Below the pieces are notes generated by a model that saw only the letters and a list, made by a program, of their open reading frames with translations, made no database searches and had not been told where the DNA came from. Of a stretch of 64,000 nucleotides of DNA, positions 41,724 through 53,479 are shown in pieces. The DNA comes from Papio anubis (taxonomy: Eukaryota > Chordata > Mammalia > Primates > Cercopithecidae), in the NCBI RefSeq assembly GCF_008728515.1, contig NC_044996.1, positions 101,067,287 to 101,131,286 on the forward strand, given 5' to 3'. The position numbers and the translations under genes were made by a program. The stretch's first letter is position 1. Every line of letters starts with the position of its first letter.

Positions 41724-43107
41724 TAATGCTTCTAAAGTGCTCAGAGCAGTGCTACAATTGTTAGCTATTATGGCAACAGAAATGACATTTATATTTGCTT
41801 ATCTAACTCATGGTGGTCCTAGTAAGCTGTCCCATTCTTACCAAGCACCTCACTCTACCTGCCTTTGTCCTGTGGTTGTCAAGCATCTGGGCTTTTGAGT
41901 GTAGCCTAGAAAGAAACAAGAGACTGCTGTGCTGGGGTTCTAAAACCGAGGTTGCAAACAGATCAAGAGCTCCTAATGTAGATGACTATAGCCAGCTTCT
42001 CAGTTTGGATTAACTTTACGGTTTCTGTAGCGGCCTTGATAACTAACTGATTAATCAACTTATGCATGTAATAAAATTGCCCTTCCAATTTTTAGCAGCG
42101 AGGAAGGGGTGCTGATATTAGCTTTTAATTTGATATGAAGCAGAGTCTGGATTTGGCTGCCACCTTTCCAACAGTGGTAGAATGGGAATCAGGGAGTTGA
42201 GATGCCAAGGAGCACTGATCTAGGATCTAGGAATAGTTATGTTCCTAACTTTATCATTTCCTAAGACATTTGCTAATTTCCTTGAATTGAGACTGAGTAC
42301 CAATTCACAGTCACTATGGCAAAGGTTAGGTTGCCATGCCATCTTAAGAGGCTATAATGGCAAATCTCAAGCTTGTGTATGTGTGTGGGGGTGTGGGGCT
42401 GTGGGGCAAACATTTTAAACAAGTGCCCTATGGACTGTTACATCATATCAAACAAATTCTCAACATGTTAGTTTCTAAGGTATAGAATTCTGAATTGAAA
42501 TCTCAAGCTAATACTCTAATAGTGCAAAAATGGAGTTTTGCATGCTATGTCAATTAGAATAACAATAGCAATTGGCATCACTGAACTTAAAAAAAGTGTG
42601 TGTGTGTTTTGTTGTTTTGAGTTTGTGTGAATTCACAACTCACAAGCCGAGAGTTTTGGAGAGGTTTTAGCAATAGTTCCTTTCATGCTAAAAACATTGT
42701 TTTAAATAATTAGGTGTGGCTGATTTTATTTTATTTAGCACGAGAATTGGAAATATTTAACAAGTATCTGGATAATACTCTTTGGGTGGAGAATTTGCTC
42801 ATAAATTTAGCAGCAACTTGGTTGAATGAACTGCATTCTGACTTTGATATATTTTGGTTTCTCCTCAATTTTTATAGCATTGTTGGATTTTATGGGCCCC
42901 ACATGCTTCCATACAACTCTGTTGGCCTTGTTGGAGTTTAATGTTTAAAATTAAAAGGCCCTGTCATATGATATTCTTAGTTATTGTTACTATTATAGCT
43001 GGACAAAGATATGCTGGTAAGAGTTTGTAGCAATTGTGTGTGTGTGTGTATGTGGGCGGTGGGGGGGGCGGGTGTGCAGTGGTTACTGCCCCTCAAAGAA
43101 GCAAGCA
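41724..43107. other. Intronic stretch with GT/GGG tracts
   Basis: No gene recognised. GT- and G-rich tracts occur at 42380-42405, 42596-42625 and 43036-43075 ('gcggtggggggggcgggtgt'); the last could form a G-quadruplex. Confidence 0.5.
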
Positions 43108-43814
43108 TGTAGCTACCCAATGGGTTCTTCTCACCAGCTGCCCAGATACAACCGATTTATCAAGACAGAGGGATTGCAATAAAGTTTCATATAATCAGAG
43201 CCAGCTAAATGGGAGACCAGAGTTTTATCACTCTCAAATCATTCTCCCTGAAAATTTTGAGACTGAGGTTTTTAAAAGACAGTTTGGCAGGCAGGGGCCT
43301 AAGGAATGGGGAATGCTGATTGCTGGTTCAGGGATGAAATCATAGGGAATTGAAGCTGCCGTCTTGCACTGAGTCAATTCCTGGATGGGGGCCACAGACC
43401 AGATGAGCCATTTTACCTGTCTGGGTGGTGCCAACTGATCCATCAGAATGCAGGGTCTGGAAATTATCTTGAACACCAGTCTTAGGTTTTATAATAGTAA
43501 TGTTATCTATGGGAGCAATTGGGGAGGTTAGAAATCTTGTGGTCTCAGGCTGCGTGATTCCTAAGCCATAATTTCCAATCTTGTGGCTAATTTATTAGTT
43601 TTACAAAGGTGATCTGGTCCTCAAGCAAGGAGCAGGGGTTTGTTTCGGGGAGGTGCTGTTATCATCTTTGTTTCAAATTTAAACTATAAACTCCTCCCAA
43701 AGTTAGTTTGGCCTATTTCCAGGAGTAAACGAGAGCAGCTTGGAGGTTAGAAGCAGGATGGAGTCGGTTAGGTCACATTTCTTTTACTGTCATAATTTTT
43801 GCAAGGCAGTTTCA
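43108..43814 (-). mobile_element. Solo LTR, class I ERV (MER4-group-like)
   Basis: Bounded by 'tgtagctaccc' and '...aaggcagtttca', about 707 bases. The minus strand starts TGAAACTGCC and includes 'gactccatcctgcttctaac' and 'cttgataaatcggttgtatc', features of a common class I LTR. The flanks 'agca' and 'ggca' are a weak 4-base duplication. Family assignment is tentative. It is antisense to EFHC2. Confidence 0.7.
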
Positions 43815-43949
43815 GGCATACCTCTTTTGCCCTTGTTTTTTCCAGCCCCTTCTCTTTCTCTTGCAGTGGTGGCGACCAGGAAAGGAAGGTTAGCCTTGTG
43901 GAGGGCTCTTGAATTTCAATCCACCTCTTCAGCCTCCTTTAGAAATACT

Positions 43950-44260
43950 AGCAGAAATGAGCCTTATACCCCATAAGATGTTGTTTAAGTGTCTGACTTT
44001 GCTATTTAAGGCTCTCTATGGATTGATTTCCACATTAACTGTTCCAAGTTCATGTCCCACTACTGTAGGAAATGCCCCTGTATCTAGCTGGGTCTAGTCC
44101 TGGTCCTTCAACATGCTTCAGCATCTTTTCTCTTACTCTGCCCAAATTCAGTGCATGGTTCAAGGTTCATTTTAAGACTCAAATTCCACATGAAGTTTTC
44201 TCTGGCATCGACTACTCCATAGTATACTTCTTTGAATTCCTATAGCCCTAATCTGTATAC
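43950..44260. repeat. L2-like remnant
   Basis: 'caaggttcattttaagactc', 'aaattccacatgaagttttc' resemble the L2 3' region. Strongly diverged. Confidence 0.45.
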
Positions 44261-44600
44261 ATAGGGTTGGCTGTTTGCTACAGTGGGTTGCCCAAAAAAT
44301 AAATCTTAAAAACAGATGGTATGTTTAAGTTGAAGAACTATTGACTCATACCTATCAGACCCCGTGTTAAATGTTGAATAAGAAACATTTAACATGTGGC
44401 CCTGCTTCCATGGAACTAAGAAAAACAGTGTTAAAAGTGACATTTGACCCAGGAATGAAGATCAGATAATTAATGTTCATGGAGCAAATATTATGGCCAA
44501 TAATGTCATAAAAATGGAGATAAATCTATAAATCTACTTGTGGAAAAAAATATATAAGCTCTTAGGTTGGTTAGTAAGGGAGTCATACTTGGTCCCTTTT

Positions 44601-44816
44601 TTTTTTGGATGGAGTCTTACTCTGTCACCCAGGCTGGAGTGCAGTGGCGCGATCTCGGCTCACTGCAACCTCCACCTCCCAAGTTCAAGTGATCCTCCTG
44701 CCTCAGCCTCCTGAGTAGCTGGGACTACAGGTGCATGCCACCACACCTGGCTAATTTTTATATTTTTGGCAGAGACAGGGTTTCACCATGTTGGCCAGGC
44801 TGGTCTCGATCTCCTG
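44601..44816 (-). mobile_element. 5'-truncated Alu with 15-base duplication
   Basis: Reverse-strand Alu that stops at 'ggtctcgatctcctg', lacking the last ~80 bases of its 5' end. Exact 'tacttggtccctttt' on both sides (44586-44600 and 44817-44831) proves truncation at insertion rather than later deletion. Confidence 0.95.
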
Positions 44817-44894
44817 TACTTGGTCCCTTTTTATTGGAGCTCTGACTCAGTTCTCTCTAAAAGCTAATACCAAGTCCTTATTCTTGAGAAAACA

Positions 44895-45120
44895 AAATAA
44901 TAAATGCTAACAGGCAAGCACAGTCACAGATATTCTCTCACTTAGTCCTAACCACTGTCTTGTAAAGCAGGTATTATTATTCTCACTTCAGACATGGCAA
45001 GCCAGAGGCCTCTGGAGAAGTAAAGTGACTGCTCCAACATCACGTGGCCCATAGAGGCAAAGCTGGAAGGTGAATGCCAGGCTTCTGATGCCAGATCTCC
45101 TGTCCTATCCTTTATGACCC
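44895..45120 (-). repeat. MIR SINE remnant
   Basis: Reverse-strand MIR: 'tctcacttagtcctaaccac', 'taaagcaggtattattattc', 'ggcaaagctggaaggtgaat'. Confidence 0.72.
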
Positions 45121-47373
45121 TATTACTCCCTGGTTCTGCTCTCCATTCCAAATGTTTGATTATTAGATTTAAGGGTATCTAAGCCAGGTAACATGAACAG
45201 GGAAAGATCAGCTGACAGTATCTGATTTTTTGAAAATAATCCACAGCTTATGTTCTATTCATTCAATAGATGCTCATTGAACACCTACTATGTGCCAGGC
45301 CCTATAGTCCTTACTGTCAGAAAGTACAAAGTCTGGTATAAAATGCAAGTATATAAACAGGAAACTATAGTATAATATGCTGATTACAGTGATGGCTATA
45401 CAGGAATTATGGGTATAGAATGAATGAATCAAGAATAAATCTTGTGAGATTGTTTGTTTCTGTCTGTACTACTGCTGCCCTTTCAAGGAGCACATGTATT
45501 ATTTTTTTTAAAACATTTTATTCTCTGTTCTAGGCACTTCGCCTGGCCCTGGTGATACAGCTGGGGGTGGGGGAGGGGAAAGGGTAAGTTCCTAAATAGT
45601 TAAAGACAGGGTAACCTTCCAGACTTTAATAGAAGATCTCTGTAGGAACAGAATGTTCTGTCTCTGGCAGTCAGAGAAGACTTTAAGAGATGACATTTAG
45701 ATGATCTTTTATTTATTTCTTGCATTTTTCTGAGCTTGGGTTATTTTAAGGAAATTATAAATACTAGAAACTCAAGAGTTTTGATTTGCAATACCTTACC
45801 TAGAGCTGTTCAAAGAGCCATATGGTTCACAAGCTATTTCTGTTCCCATGATTCCGCTGAAACCATTCTCGTCAAGGTCACCAGCCACCTCCATGTTGCC
45901 AAATCAGGGGGTCAAGTCTCAAGCCTTGTCTTCATTTGACTTATTAGTAGCCTTTAACACAGTTAGTCATGTGTTCCTTCAAATGCTTTCTTTATGTAGT
46001 TTCCATGATACTGAACTCTCCTGGTGTTCTTTCCATCTTACCAGCTGCCCCTTTTTAGTCTTGTTTGCTAATTCTACCCCATCTCCCTGATCACGTAACA
46101 TTGGGATATTTTAAAGCTCAGTCTTGGACTTCTTTTCTGCACTGTCATCATTCATTCTAGCACTGTAGCCTTAAATACCATCCATCAACTGATGTATATC
46201 AAATTTTTATATCCAGCCTTGACTTTTTGCTTGAACTTCAGACTCCCATATCTACCTGCTAGTCCACATTTCTACTTGCTTGTCTGAGTGGTATCTTGAA
46301 TGTAACATGTCCAAAATAGAATTCTGGACTCCTGTGCCTGCCTCCTACCTCCAGAATTCTCATTTAAGTTCTCTCCCACCATTCTGCATCCCAGCACCTA
46401 AAACTCCATTCTTCTCGTTGTTCAGACCAAAATACTTGGGGTTGTTAACAACTCATCCCTTTTTCCACACCCTACATCTAATCTATTGGTAAATCCTTTT
46501 TGTTCTACCTTCAAGATACACACAGAACTTGATCACTTCCACTGTCTCTACTTCTATTACCCTGGTCTAGGCCACTATCATTTCTTGCCTGGACTATTGT
46601 AATATTCCCAGTTCTTTGTATTGTGACCAGAGCGATCCTTTCTATGCCCTGCTCAAAACAAAATCCAGTGTTCTTTAAACCCCTAAGGCACTGGCCCCTG
46701 TTTATACTCTTAATCTCATGTCTCAAGTTAGAGGACTCTAGACCTTTCAAACATTAGAATAATGTGGTGTGCTACAAGGTAAAGCCTAACAGGGGAGGTT
46801 GTATGACAATCCAGAGTGCAGGAGTGAATGGAGGGGAGAAGGGACTCTCGGTGACTGCAGACTACTGTTTCGTGAAACATGAAGATAGAGGATGGGAGGG
46901 AATGAAGACAGTAATGAAAGCAAGACTAAGGGCTGAAGGAGGCTTTTCTTCCTCTAAGAGGTGAAAGACTTGTCTTTATGAGTCCATTGAAAGGAGGTCA
47001 TGGAAGGGAGAGGCTAATGCTGTTGATCACTGACTTACCAGGGACACAAGCAAGCCAGTACTAGAAGGAAAGACAGTTAGAGCCCATGTGAATATGGAGA
47101 TAAAAAATTGACTGCAGTCACTTTTGTTTGCTTAGGTGCGTGGCTTTATCCCACCACTTCACTCTGTCTTCTGACCAGAGCCTTCTAAGTATCTTCAGTC
47201 TAACCCCTCCCAGCCCTTCTATTATGCCTGCCAGTCAATCCCAGCACCTTCTCCCTTGTTCTGCTCCAGGCTCCTGAACACTGTGGATGTGACACAGCTC
47301 CTGAGGGTCACATTGCTTCCTGGATCACTATTCTTCTCTGTCTCCTAATTCCTGCCCTCTTCCTAGGTGCTTT
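45121..47373. other. Repeat-poor intronic stretch
   Basis: About 2.2 kb with old repeat traces only. 45250-45310 'gaacacctactatgtgccag' is MIR/L2-like. 46080-46740 resembles an ancient interspersed repeat ('tgcctggactattgtaata', 'tgaccagagcgatcctttct'). Open frames here are short and domainless. Confidence 0.5.
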
Positions 47374-47389
47374 AAACTTATCTACTCTA

Positions 47390-47724
47390 GGCCAGGTGCG
47401 GTGGCTCATGCCTGTAATCCCAGCACATTAGGAGGCCAAGGTGGGTGGATCACCTGAGGCTGGGAGTTCGAGACCAGCCTGGCCAACATGGTGAAACCCC
47501 GTCTGTACTAAAAATACACAAAAATTAGCCAGTTGTGGTGGTATGCACCTGTAATCCCAGCTACTTGGGAGGCTGAGGCAGGAGAATTGCTTGAACCCAG
47601 GAGGCAGAGGTTGCAGTGAGCCAAGATTGCACCACTGCACTCCAGCCTGGGCAACAGAGTGAGACTCCGTCTCATAAAAATACATAAATAAATAAATTAA
47701 ATAAATAAATAAATAGTAAAAAAA
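47390..47724 (+). mobile_element. Alu SINE with 14-base target-site duplication
   Basis: Plus-strand Alu followed by a long (AAAT)n tail. 'aaacttatctactc' occurs at 47374-47387 and 47725-47738. Confidence 0.95.
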
Positions 47725-47738
47725 AAACTTATCTACTC

Positions 47739-48362
47739 CTGTGACATTTGTTTGATAGGGTCAGAGGCTATGAAACTTTAGAAGCATACATGCTACCTTT
47801 GGAATTTAAAAAATGTATTCGATCCATTGCCATGGATCCATGCCAACCGATCCATTATTTACTTAATATCTCTCTGTGAAATGAATCACTTTTGGAAAAC
47901 TAAAACCTATTTAAAAGGGAAACTTTATATCCTTACCATAAATGAAAACCACACCATTTGATCTAAGTGGAAGGTCATGGTAAGAAAAAAAGAAAACAAA
48001 ACAGTGTTTTTAGATTTGATGCCTGTAAAATGTTATGAGCCTGAGGCCTGCTTTCTTTTTATAGGCAAGTATTTGGGAGTATAGTACGTACTACCAAATT
48101 GAGACTTACCCTTGCCTTAATCAAAAGGAAGAGGATAGAGCAAGATGAACATTCTTGCATACCCGCTGAAATAGTCTCCATTACCAATTAGGGTGGCATC
48201 CCTGGAAAGAGTGAGGCCCGGGTGTTTGTGTGCACAAAGTGTTTGTGTGTACAGTTAGCTCAAGTGTTGGCATGCTGTGGCTTGCTTAATCAGTTTCAGT
48301 TTAAGATTGGTTGAAGATCTTCATGTTAAGATATAGCAGTGGCCTCTTTAAAAGTCTTTTGT
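47739..48362. other. Intronic single-copy stretch
   Basis: No gene or repeat recognised. It contains a partial palindrome at 47819-47855 ('cgatccattgccatggatcc'). Confidence 0.45.
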
Positions 48363-48650
48363 GCCTGTCGCGGTGGCTTACGCCTATAATCCCAACACTT
48401 TGGAAAGCTGAGGCAGGCGGATTACTTGAGCCTGGCAGTTCGAGACCAGCCTGGCCAACATGGTGAAACCCTGTCTCTACTGAAAATACAAAAAGAGCCA
48501 GGCGTGGTGGTGGGCACTTGTAATCCCAGCTACTTGGGAGGCTGAGGCAGGAGGATCGCTTGAACCTGGGAGGCGGAAGTTGCAGTGAGCTGAGATCGTG
48601 CCACTGCACTCCAGCCTGGGTGACAAGAGTGAGACTCCGTCTCAAAAAAA
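48363..48650 (+). mobile_element. Alu SINE
   Basis: Plus-strand Alu. 'aaagtcttttg' (about 48351-48361) and 'agagtcttttgcc' (48651 on) form the target duplication. Confidence 0.93.
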
Positions 48651-49094
48651 AGAGTCTTTTGCCTTCAGACCTTTCCCCTTCCAACCCACCCTGCCCACTC
48701 TTAGTGGATCTGCCTTCAGATTTGCTGCCTCATATTGTCCCTGTGTCCCTCGGGAAACTTTAATGGCTCCTTGTTGCCTATTTGATCCAGACACAAGGTT
48801 CAATTTGGCAACCAGTGAATCTACCACTCAAGTTTTACGGGCTTCCTATATCTGCAGCAATATGTTAGATGGTGAGGGGACATAGAAAAAGGAAGAAATA
48901 CACACCATGGTCCTAGAGTTTAAAAAATGTGTCATCTGGTTGAGGAGACAAATCAGACATGAGTATGTGCACATATTATGGTGCATGTACATGACAAAGG
49001 GCTGGTGGTCAGGGAAGGTCATGAATCTGCCCATCCCTGGGCTTGGTCATCATATAGCTCATTTGTGGTGTGTGAATCTCATGCTGGCTGGGGT
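48651..49094. other. Intronic single-copy stretch
   Basis: No gene recognised. It resembles old L2-type sequence around 48660-48840. Confidence 0.4.
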
Positions 49095-49861
49095 TTTCTT
49101 TTTTATTGTGGTAAAATACACAAAGTATAAAAGTTACCATTTTAACCATTTAAATTATACAATTCAGTGGCATTTAGTACATTCACAATGCTGTGCAGCT
49201 GTCCCCACTATTTCAAGAAAATTTTCATCACTTCAAAGGAAACCTGTGCCCAGTAAGCAGTCACTCCCCATTCTTTCTTCCTCCCAGTCCCTGGCAACCA
49301 CTAATCTGCCTTCTGTCTCTGTGAATTTGCCTATTTTGTATATTTCATATAAATGGAATCATAATACGTGGCCCTTTGTATCTGGCTTTTTTCTCTTAGC
49401 ATAATGTTTTCAAGGTTCATCCATGTGGTAGCACGTATCAGTGCTTTGTTCCCTTTGACGGCAGAATAATATTCCATTGTATGGATATACCACGTTTGTT
49501 TAACCATTCATCAGCTGATAGACATTTGGGTTGTTTCCACCTTTTGGCTATGGTAAATAAAGCTGCTATGAACATTTATGTGTAAGTTTCTTTCTGTGGA
49601 TGTATGTTTTCAGTTCTCCTGAGAATATACCGAGGAATGCAACTGCTGGATCATATGATGATTCTATGTTTAGCTTAATGAGGAACTGCCAAACTTTTCC
49701 ACAGCAGCCATACTAGTGTACATCCCCCACCAGCAAGGTGTGACAGTTCCAGTGTCTCCACATCCTCACCAACATTTATTTTCCATTTTAAAAAAATTAT
49801 AGCCACCCTAGTGAATGTGAAGCATTATCCCATTATATGTATGTATATATGTATGTATGTA

Positions 49862-50157
49862 TGTATTTTTGAGACAGGGTCTCTGTCATTTAGGCTGGAG
49901 TGCAGTGGTGTGATCATAGCTTCATACCTCACTACAGCCTCAGCCTCATGAGCGCAAGCGATCCTTTCACCTCAGCCTCCCGAGTAGCTGGGACTATAGG
50001 CATGCACCGCCATGCCTGGCTAATTTTTGTATTTTATGTAGAGACAAAGTCTCACCATGTTGCTCAGGCTGGTCTCAAACTCCTGGACTCAAGTGATCTG
50101 CCTGCCTAAGCCTCCCAAAGTATTGAGATTAAAGGTATGAGCCAGTGTGCCTGGCTT
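49862..50157 (-). mobile_element. Alu SINE beside a (TATG)n tract
   Basis: Reverse-strand old Alu ('gagacagggtctctgtcatt' to 'gagccagtgtgcctggct'). A (TATG)n run at 49838-49866 lies at its tail side. Confidence 0.9.
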
Positions 50158-50269
50158 CATTGTACTTTTGTTTTACATTTCCCTAGTGACTAATGGCATT
50201 GGACATATTTTCATGTGCTTGTTGGCCATTTGTATATCTTCTTTGGAGAAATGTGTATTCAAGTCCTTT

Positions 50270-50826
50270 TGTTACACACCGAAAGAATGAGGGTCATGGT
50301 CAACTCAGTATACCACTGGAGGCTATATGAGTAAACAGCAAACTATTTCTCATAAATGCAGAATGTTGGCAAACTGACAAACTGTGTCTGCCACCCGGAA
50401 GGAATGCTGAGGGCAGTCATGCCCCAAGCGCAGTGTTTCTTGTGATTAGGTACATCTGAAGCCTGTTAGTAATAATATGAACCTGTGATCAATTAAGGAG
50501 CTGACCAATCATTACCTCCTCCCTGCTCATTCTACCCAATAAATACGAAGGGCTGTGGAAGCTCAATGGGGGAGCAGCGGGGCGGGGGTGGGGGGAACTG
50601 CCTTTGCTCACTAGAAGCAGAGAGCTCTCTTCTTCCCTGGACTCTTCCTTTAAAACAGTTTCTTTTGTCCTAAGTTTTCATTTCTATGTTTGTTTCCGTT
50701 CATTCAGTCTTGTAATGACGGTCTCAAGTACTAACAGTAGTAACTGTCGTAATGATGGTCTTAAGTAGTAACAGTAATAACTGTCATGGTGATGGTCTCA
50801 AGTAGTAACCATGGCAGTCTACCACA
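50270..50826 (+). mobile_element. Solo LTR, class II (HERV-K-like, LTR14-type?) with TCCTTT duplication
   Basis: 557 bases from 'tgttacacaccgaaagaa' to 'gcagtctaccaca', flanked by an exact 6-base 'tccttt' (50264-50269 and 50827-50832); six bases is the betaretrovirus-like HERV-K pattern. The host L1M reads 'aagtcctttgcccat' when the LTR is removed. Plus orientation with AATAAA in 'ctacccaataaatacgaagg' (about 50540). The LTR14 name is from memory of similar LTRs. It is sense to EFHC2. Confidence 0.88.
50713..50818 (+). repeat. Tandem triplication at the LTR's 3' end
   Basis: A unit of about 39 bases recurs: 'aatgacggtctcaagtacta', 'aatgatggtcttaagtagta', 'tgatggtctcaagtagtaac', each with an 'acagtaRtaactgtc'-type end in the first two. 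It lies in the U5 end of the solo LTR. Confidence 0.8.
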
Positions 50827-50952
50827 TCCTTTGCCCATTTTTAAATTGAATTGTTTGTGTTTCTGCTGAGTTGTAAGAATTTTTATATATTCTATATAAT
50901 AGACCCTTATATGATTTCCAAATGTTTTCTGTCATTCTCTGGGTTTCTCTGT

Positions 50953-51076
50953 TTTTTAGAAATGACATCTCACTCTATTGCCCAGGGTGGTCTTGAACTC
51001 CTGGGCTCCAGTGATTCTCCCAGCTTAGCCTCTTAAAGTGTTGCTGGGGTACAGGCTTGAGCCACCTCATCCAAAC
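50953..51076 (-). mobile_element. Internally deleted Alu remnant
   Basis: Only the outer parts of a reverse Alu remain ('gacatctcactctattgccc', then 'gtggtcttgaactcctgggc', 'cttgagccacctcatcc'). Confidence 0.75.
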
Positions 51077-51215
51077 TTCATTCTATGGGTTTTTTCACTC
51101 TGTTGATAGTATCCTTTGACACACAGTTTTAATTTTGATGAAGTCCAATTTATTTTTCCTTTTGTTGCTTGTGCTTTTGGTGCCACATGTATGAAACCCA
51201 TTGCCAAATCCAGAG

Positions 51216-52287
51216 CCATAGTGACTGGCTTCTTTACTAGGGTTGGGAGCTATGGCTTGCCCAAGGCCATGTCCCCAAAGTCTCTCACAACTTAGCACCC
51301 AATGGATGCTCACCAGATGTTTATAGAAGGGATGACTATGTAGTGGGATGTGAGCTGGCCCTTGGTGGGGAGAGGGGTTTGTGTAGAGGTATAGCCTGAC
51401 CAGGGACATGACTTTGAATAGACGTTAAGGTACCTTGTAAGCTGTAAGATGTGGTCTGACCGAAGAGGGGGTACACATGAACAAATTGTGGAATTCTGGG
51501 GGATAGGTAGCTGAGTGAGGCCTTCAACGGTGGCAAGGGCTTCTTCCATGTGATTATGGAAACCTAGATCCATGGAGGAAACTTGTGAGTAGTGGAGAAA
51601 GTTCCTCGGGGGAGGAAGGCTGGCTGTGACTTCATCTTTATACCATACTCTCTAGAATAGGGCCTGGCCAGTATTAGGCCTTAGTAAATATTCCAGTGGC
51701 CTGATGAAGGAGACTTTTAAGATATTTACATGAGAGGCTTTTCATGATATAGTCCTCCTTATATATTCTACTCTAGCTCACCCTCCTTCCAAACTTGACC
51801 TTGACTTTCTTTTTTACTAGATTTGCCCCTCTCCCTGGGTGCTGTCAGCTCAGCTGCAGTACATCCCTCATAACCCTGCTTGGAACATCCTTGCCTCTCC
51901 TCTCCTATCTAATTCATCTCATTCCTCCAGGCCCAAGACAGTATCCAGTTATCCACAGAACCTCAACACTACTACTCCAGCACATCAGTGTGTGGCTCTG
52001 ATAAGCCATACACTTAGCCATACACTTACCAGAGCTTAGGGTCACATGATCTTAGGTTCAGATCTCAGGCTCCAGTAGTTACTGTGTAACTTTGGGTGGG
52101 CCAGTCTCCCTCTCTCTGCCTTGGTTTCCTCACTGGAAAAATGGCAGTAATAACACTGATAAAATAGTTTTGTGACAGTGAACTGAGATCATAAATGAGA
52201 TATAAAACCCTTAGTAAAGCATCCAGCTCATAGTAAGTGGTCAAAAATGGTAGCTGTACTGTTTTCTAGTTGTTTTCTGTATTTGGC
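51216..52287. other. Intronic stretch with MIR-like end
   Basis: Mostly single copy. The small frames have no recognisable domain. A MIR occupies 52035-52260. Confidence 0.45.
52035..52260 (+). repeat. MIR SINE remnant
   Basis: 'ttactgtgtaactttgggtg', 'ctgccttggtttcctcactg', 'aaaaatggcagtaataacac' and 'catccagctcatagtaagtg' follow the MIR consensus order. Confidence 0.82.
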
Positions 52288-52701
52288 TGTTCTCGTGTTG
52301 CTACAAAGAAATACGTGAGGCTGGGTAATTTATTAAAAAAAAAAAAGGCTTAATTGACTCATGGTTCTGCAGGCTGTACACGAAGTGTGGTGTTGGCATC
52401 TGCTTCTGATGAGGGCCTCAGAAAGCTTCCAGTCAGGTGGAGGGCAAAGGGAGAGCCAGTATATCACATGGTGAGAGTGGGAGTAAGAGAGAGAAGGGGG
52501 AGGTCCCAGACTCTTTTAAACAACCAGATCTCATGTGAACTAACTAAGCGACAACTCATTTATCACTAAGGGGACGGTGTGAAACCATTCATGAGAGATC
52601 TGCCCCCACGATCCAATTACCTCCCACCAGGCCCCACCTCCAACACTGAGAATCACATTTCAACATGAGATTTGGAGAGGACAAGCATCCAAACTGTATC
52701 A
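52288..52701 (-). mobile_element. MaLR solo LTR (MST/THE1-like)
   Basis: 414 bases with the typical order 'tgaggctgggtaatttatt', 'taattgactcatggttctgc', 'ccagatctcatgtgaact', 'ccacgatccaattacctccc', 'catgagatttggagaggaca', ending 'tgtatca'. This is the reverse complement of the mammalian MaLR LTR that starts TGATAyGGTTTGG. No clear target duplication. Confidence 0.88.
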
Positions 52702-52739
52702 TTTTATATATCTAAATCTTGCTTCCTCCACAAGATTGT

Positions 52740-52850
52740 GGGGTTTTTTTCTTCGGGTCAGGGGCTGAGTCTTATGCTTATTTTAACTCGTATATTTGGC
52801 ACAAAGCTAGGACTGTAGTAAGTACTTAAGAAACATTTGTTGGTTTGAGG
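52740..52850 (+). repeat. L2 3'-end remnant
   Basis: 'gtcaggggctgagtcttatg', 'ggcacaaagctaggactgta' and 'taagaaacatttgttggttt' match the L2 terminal pattern. Confidence 0.6.
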
Positions 52851-53479
52851 TGACTTTATGATTACTCGGAGTTACTTGCTTTAGGAGACAGTATATCATT
52901 ATTAAATTCTATATTATTCCACTATTCATTTTCTGAAAGGCAACTTTTGCTTTGTTTTATGGGGATCTGGGACTGCCTTGTGGTAATCTGATTTTATGTG
53001 TGAGCGAGTGTGTGTGTGTGTATGTGTGAGAGAGAGAGACAGAGACAGACAGAGTGGAGGGAATGGTGGAGGTAGTGACAATTGATTCCCTAAGGGGCAG
53101 AGCCAGCTATAGCTCACCATCCTAACCACTGCATCTAGCTTTCCTCTCCCAGCCCTAGAGCGGGGCTGTTATCTGCCCAGGGCAGCTGTTATGGCCCTGA
53201 CTCCCCTGGGGAGGGCTGCTCAGGCCTTCCTCATTCTTCCAGGCTGCCTTTTTCCACAAAAGGAAATGAGGTCTTTTTGACCCTATCAGACTTCTCTGCC
53301 AAGGCATCATGTTTTGCAAGAGGCTATTGCCCTGGCTATATACAGTCCTGGGCAATGTGCTAATATTAAAGAAGCAAATTCAGGATAATGGTTACCTCTG
53401 GAGAAGGGAGGCAGGGCTATGAGCTCTGAGATAAAGCTTCAGTTATCTCTGAGGTGTTTATTTTTTATGCAGGGCTGTG
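52851..53479. other. Intronic stretch with GT/GA simple repeat
   Basis: Simple repeat at 52999-53053 (GT then GA/CAGA). Otherwise no gene. Confidence 0.5.

Larger units (their letters stand above)
49095..51215 (-). mobile_element. Old L1M carrying an Alu, a solo LTR and an Alu scrap
   Basis: Antisense L1M from 'tattgtggtaaaatacacaa' through 'cctggcaaccactaatctgc', 'taaagctgctatgaacattt' and 'gacatattttcatgtgcttg' to 'tgatgaagtccaatttattt'. It continues in register across the insertions at 49862-50157, 50270-50826 and 50953-51076. Confidence 0.82.

Noticed and set aside
48907..49404. 165-codon frame with hydrophobic stretches
   Set aside because: The second half is antisense L1M 3' UTR; no known domain, so read as chance.
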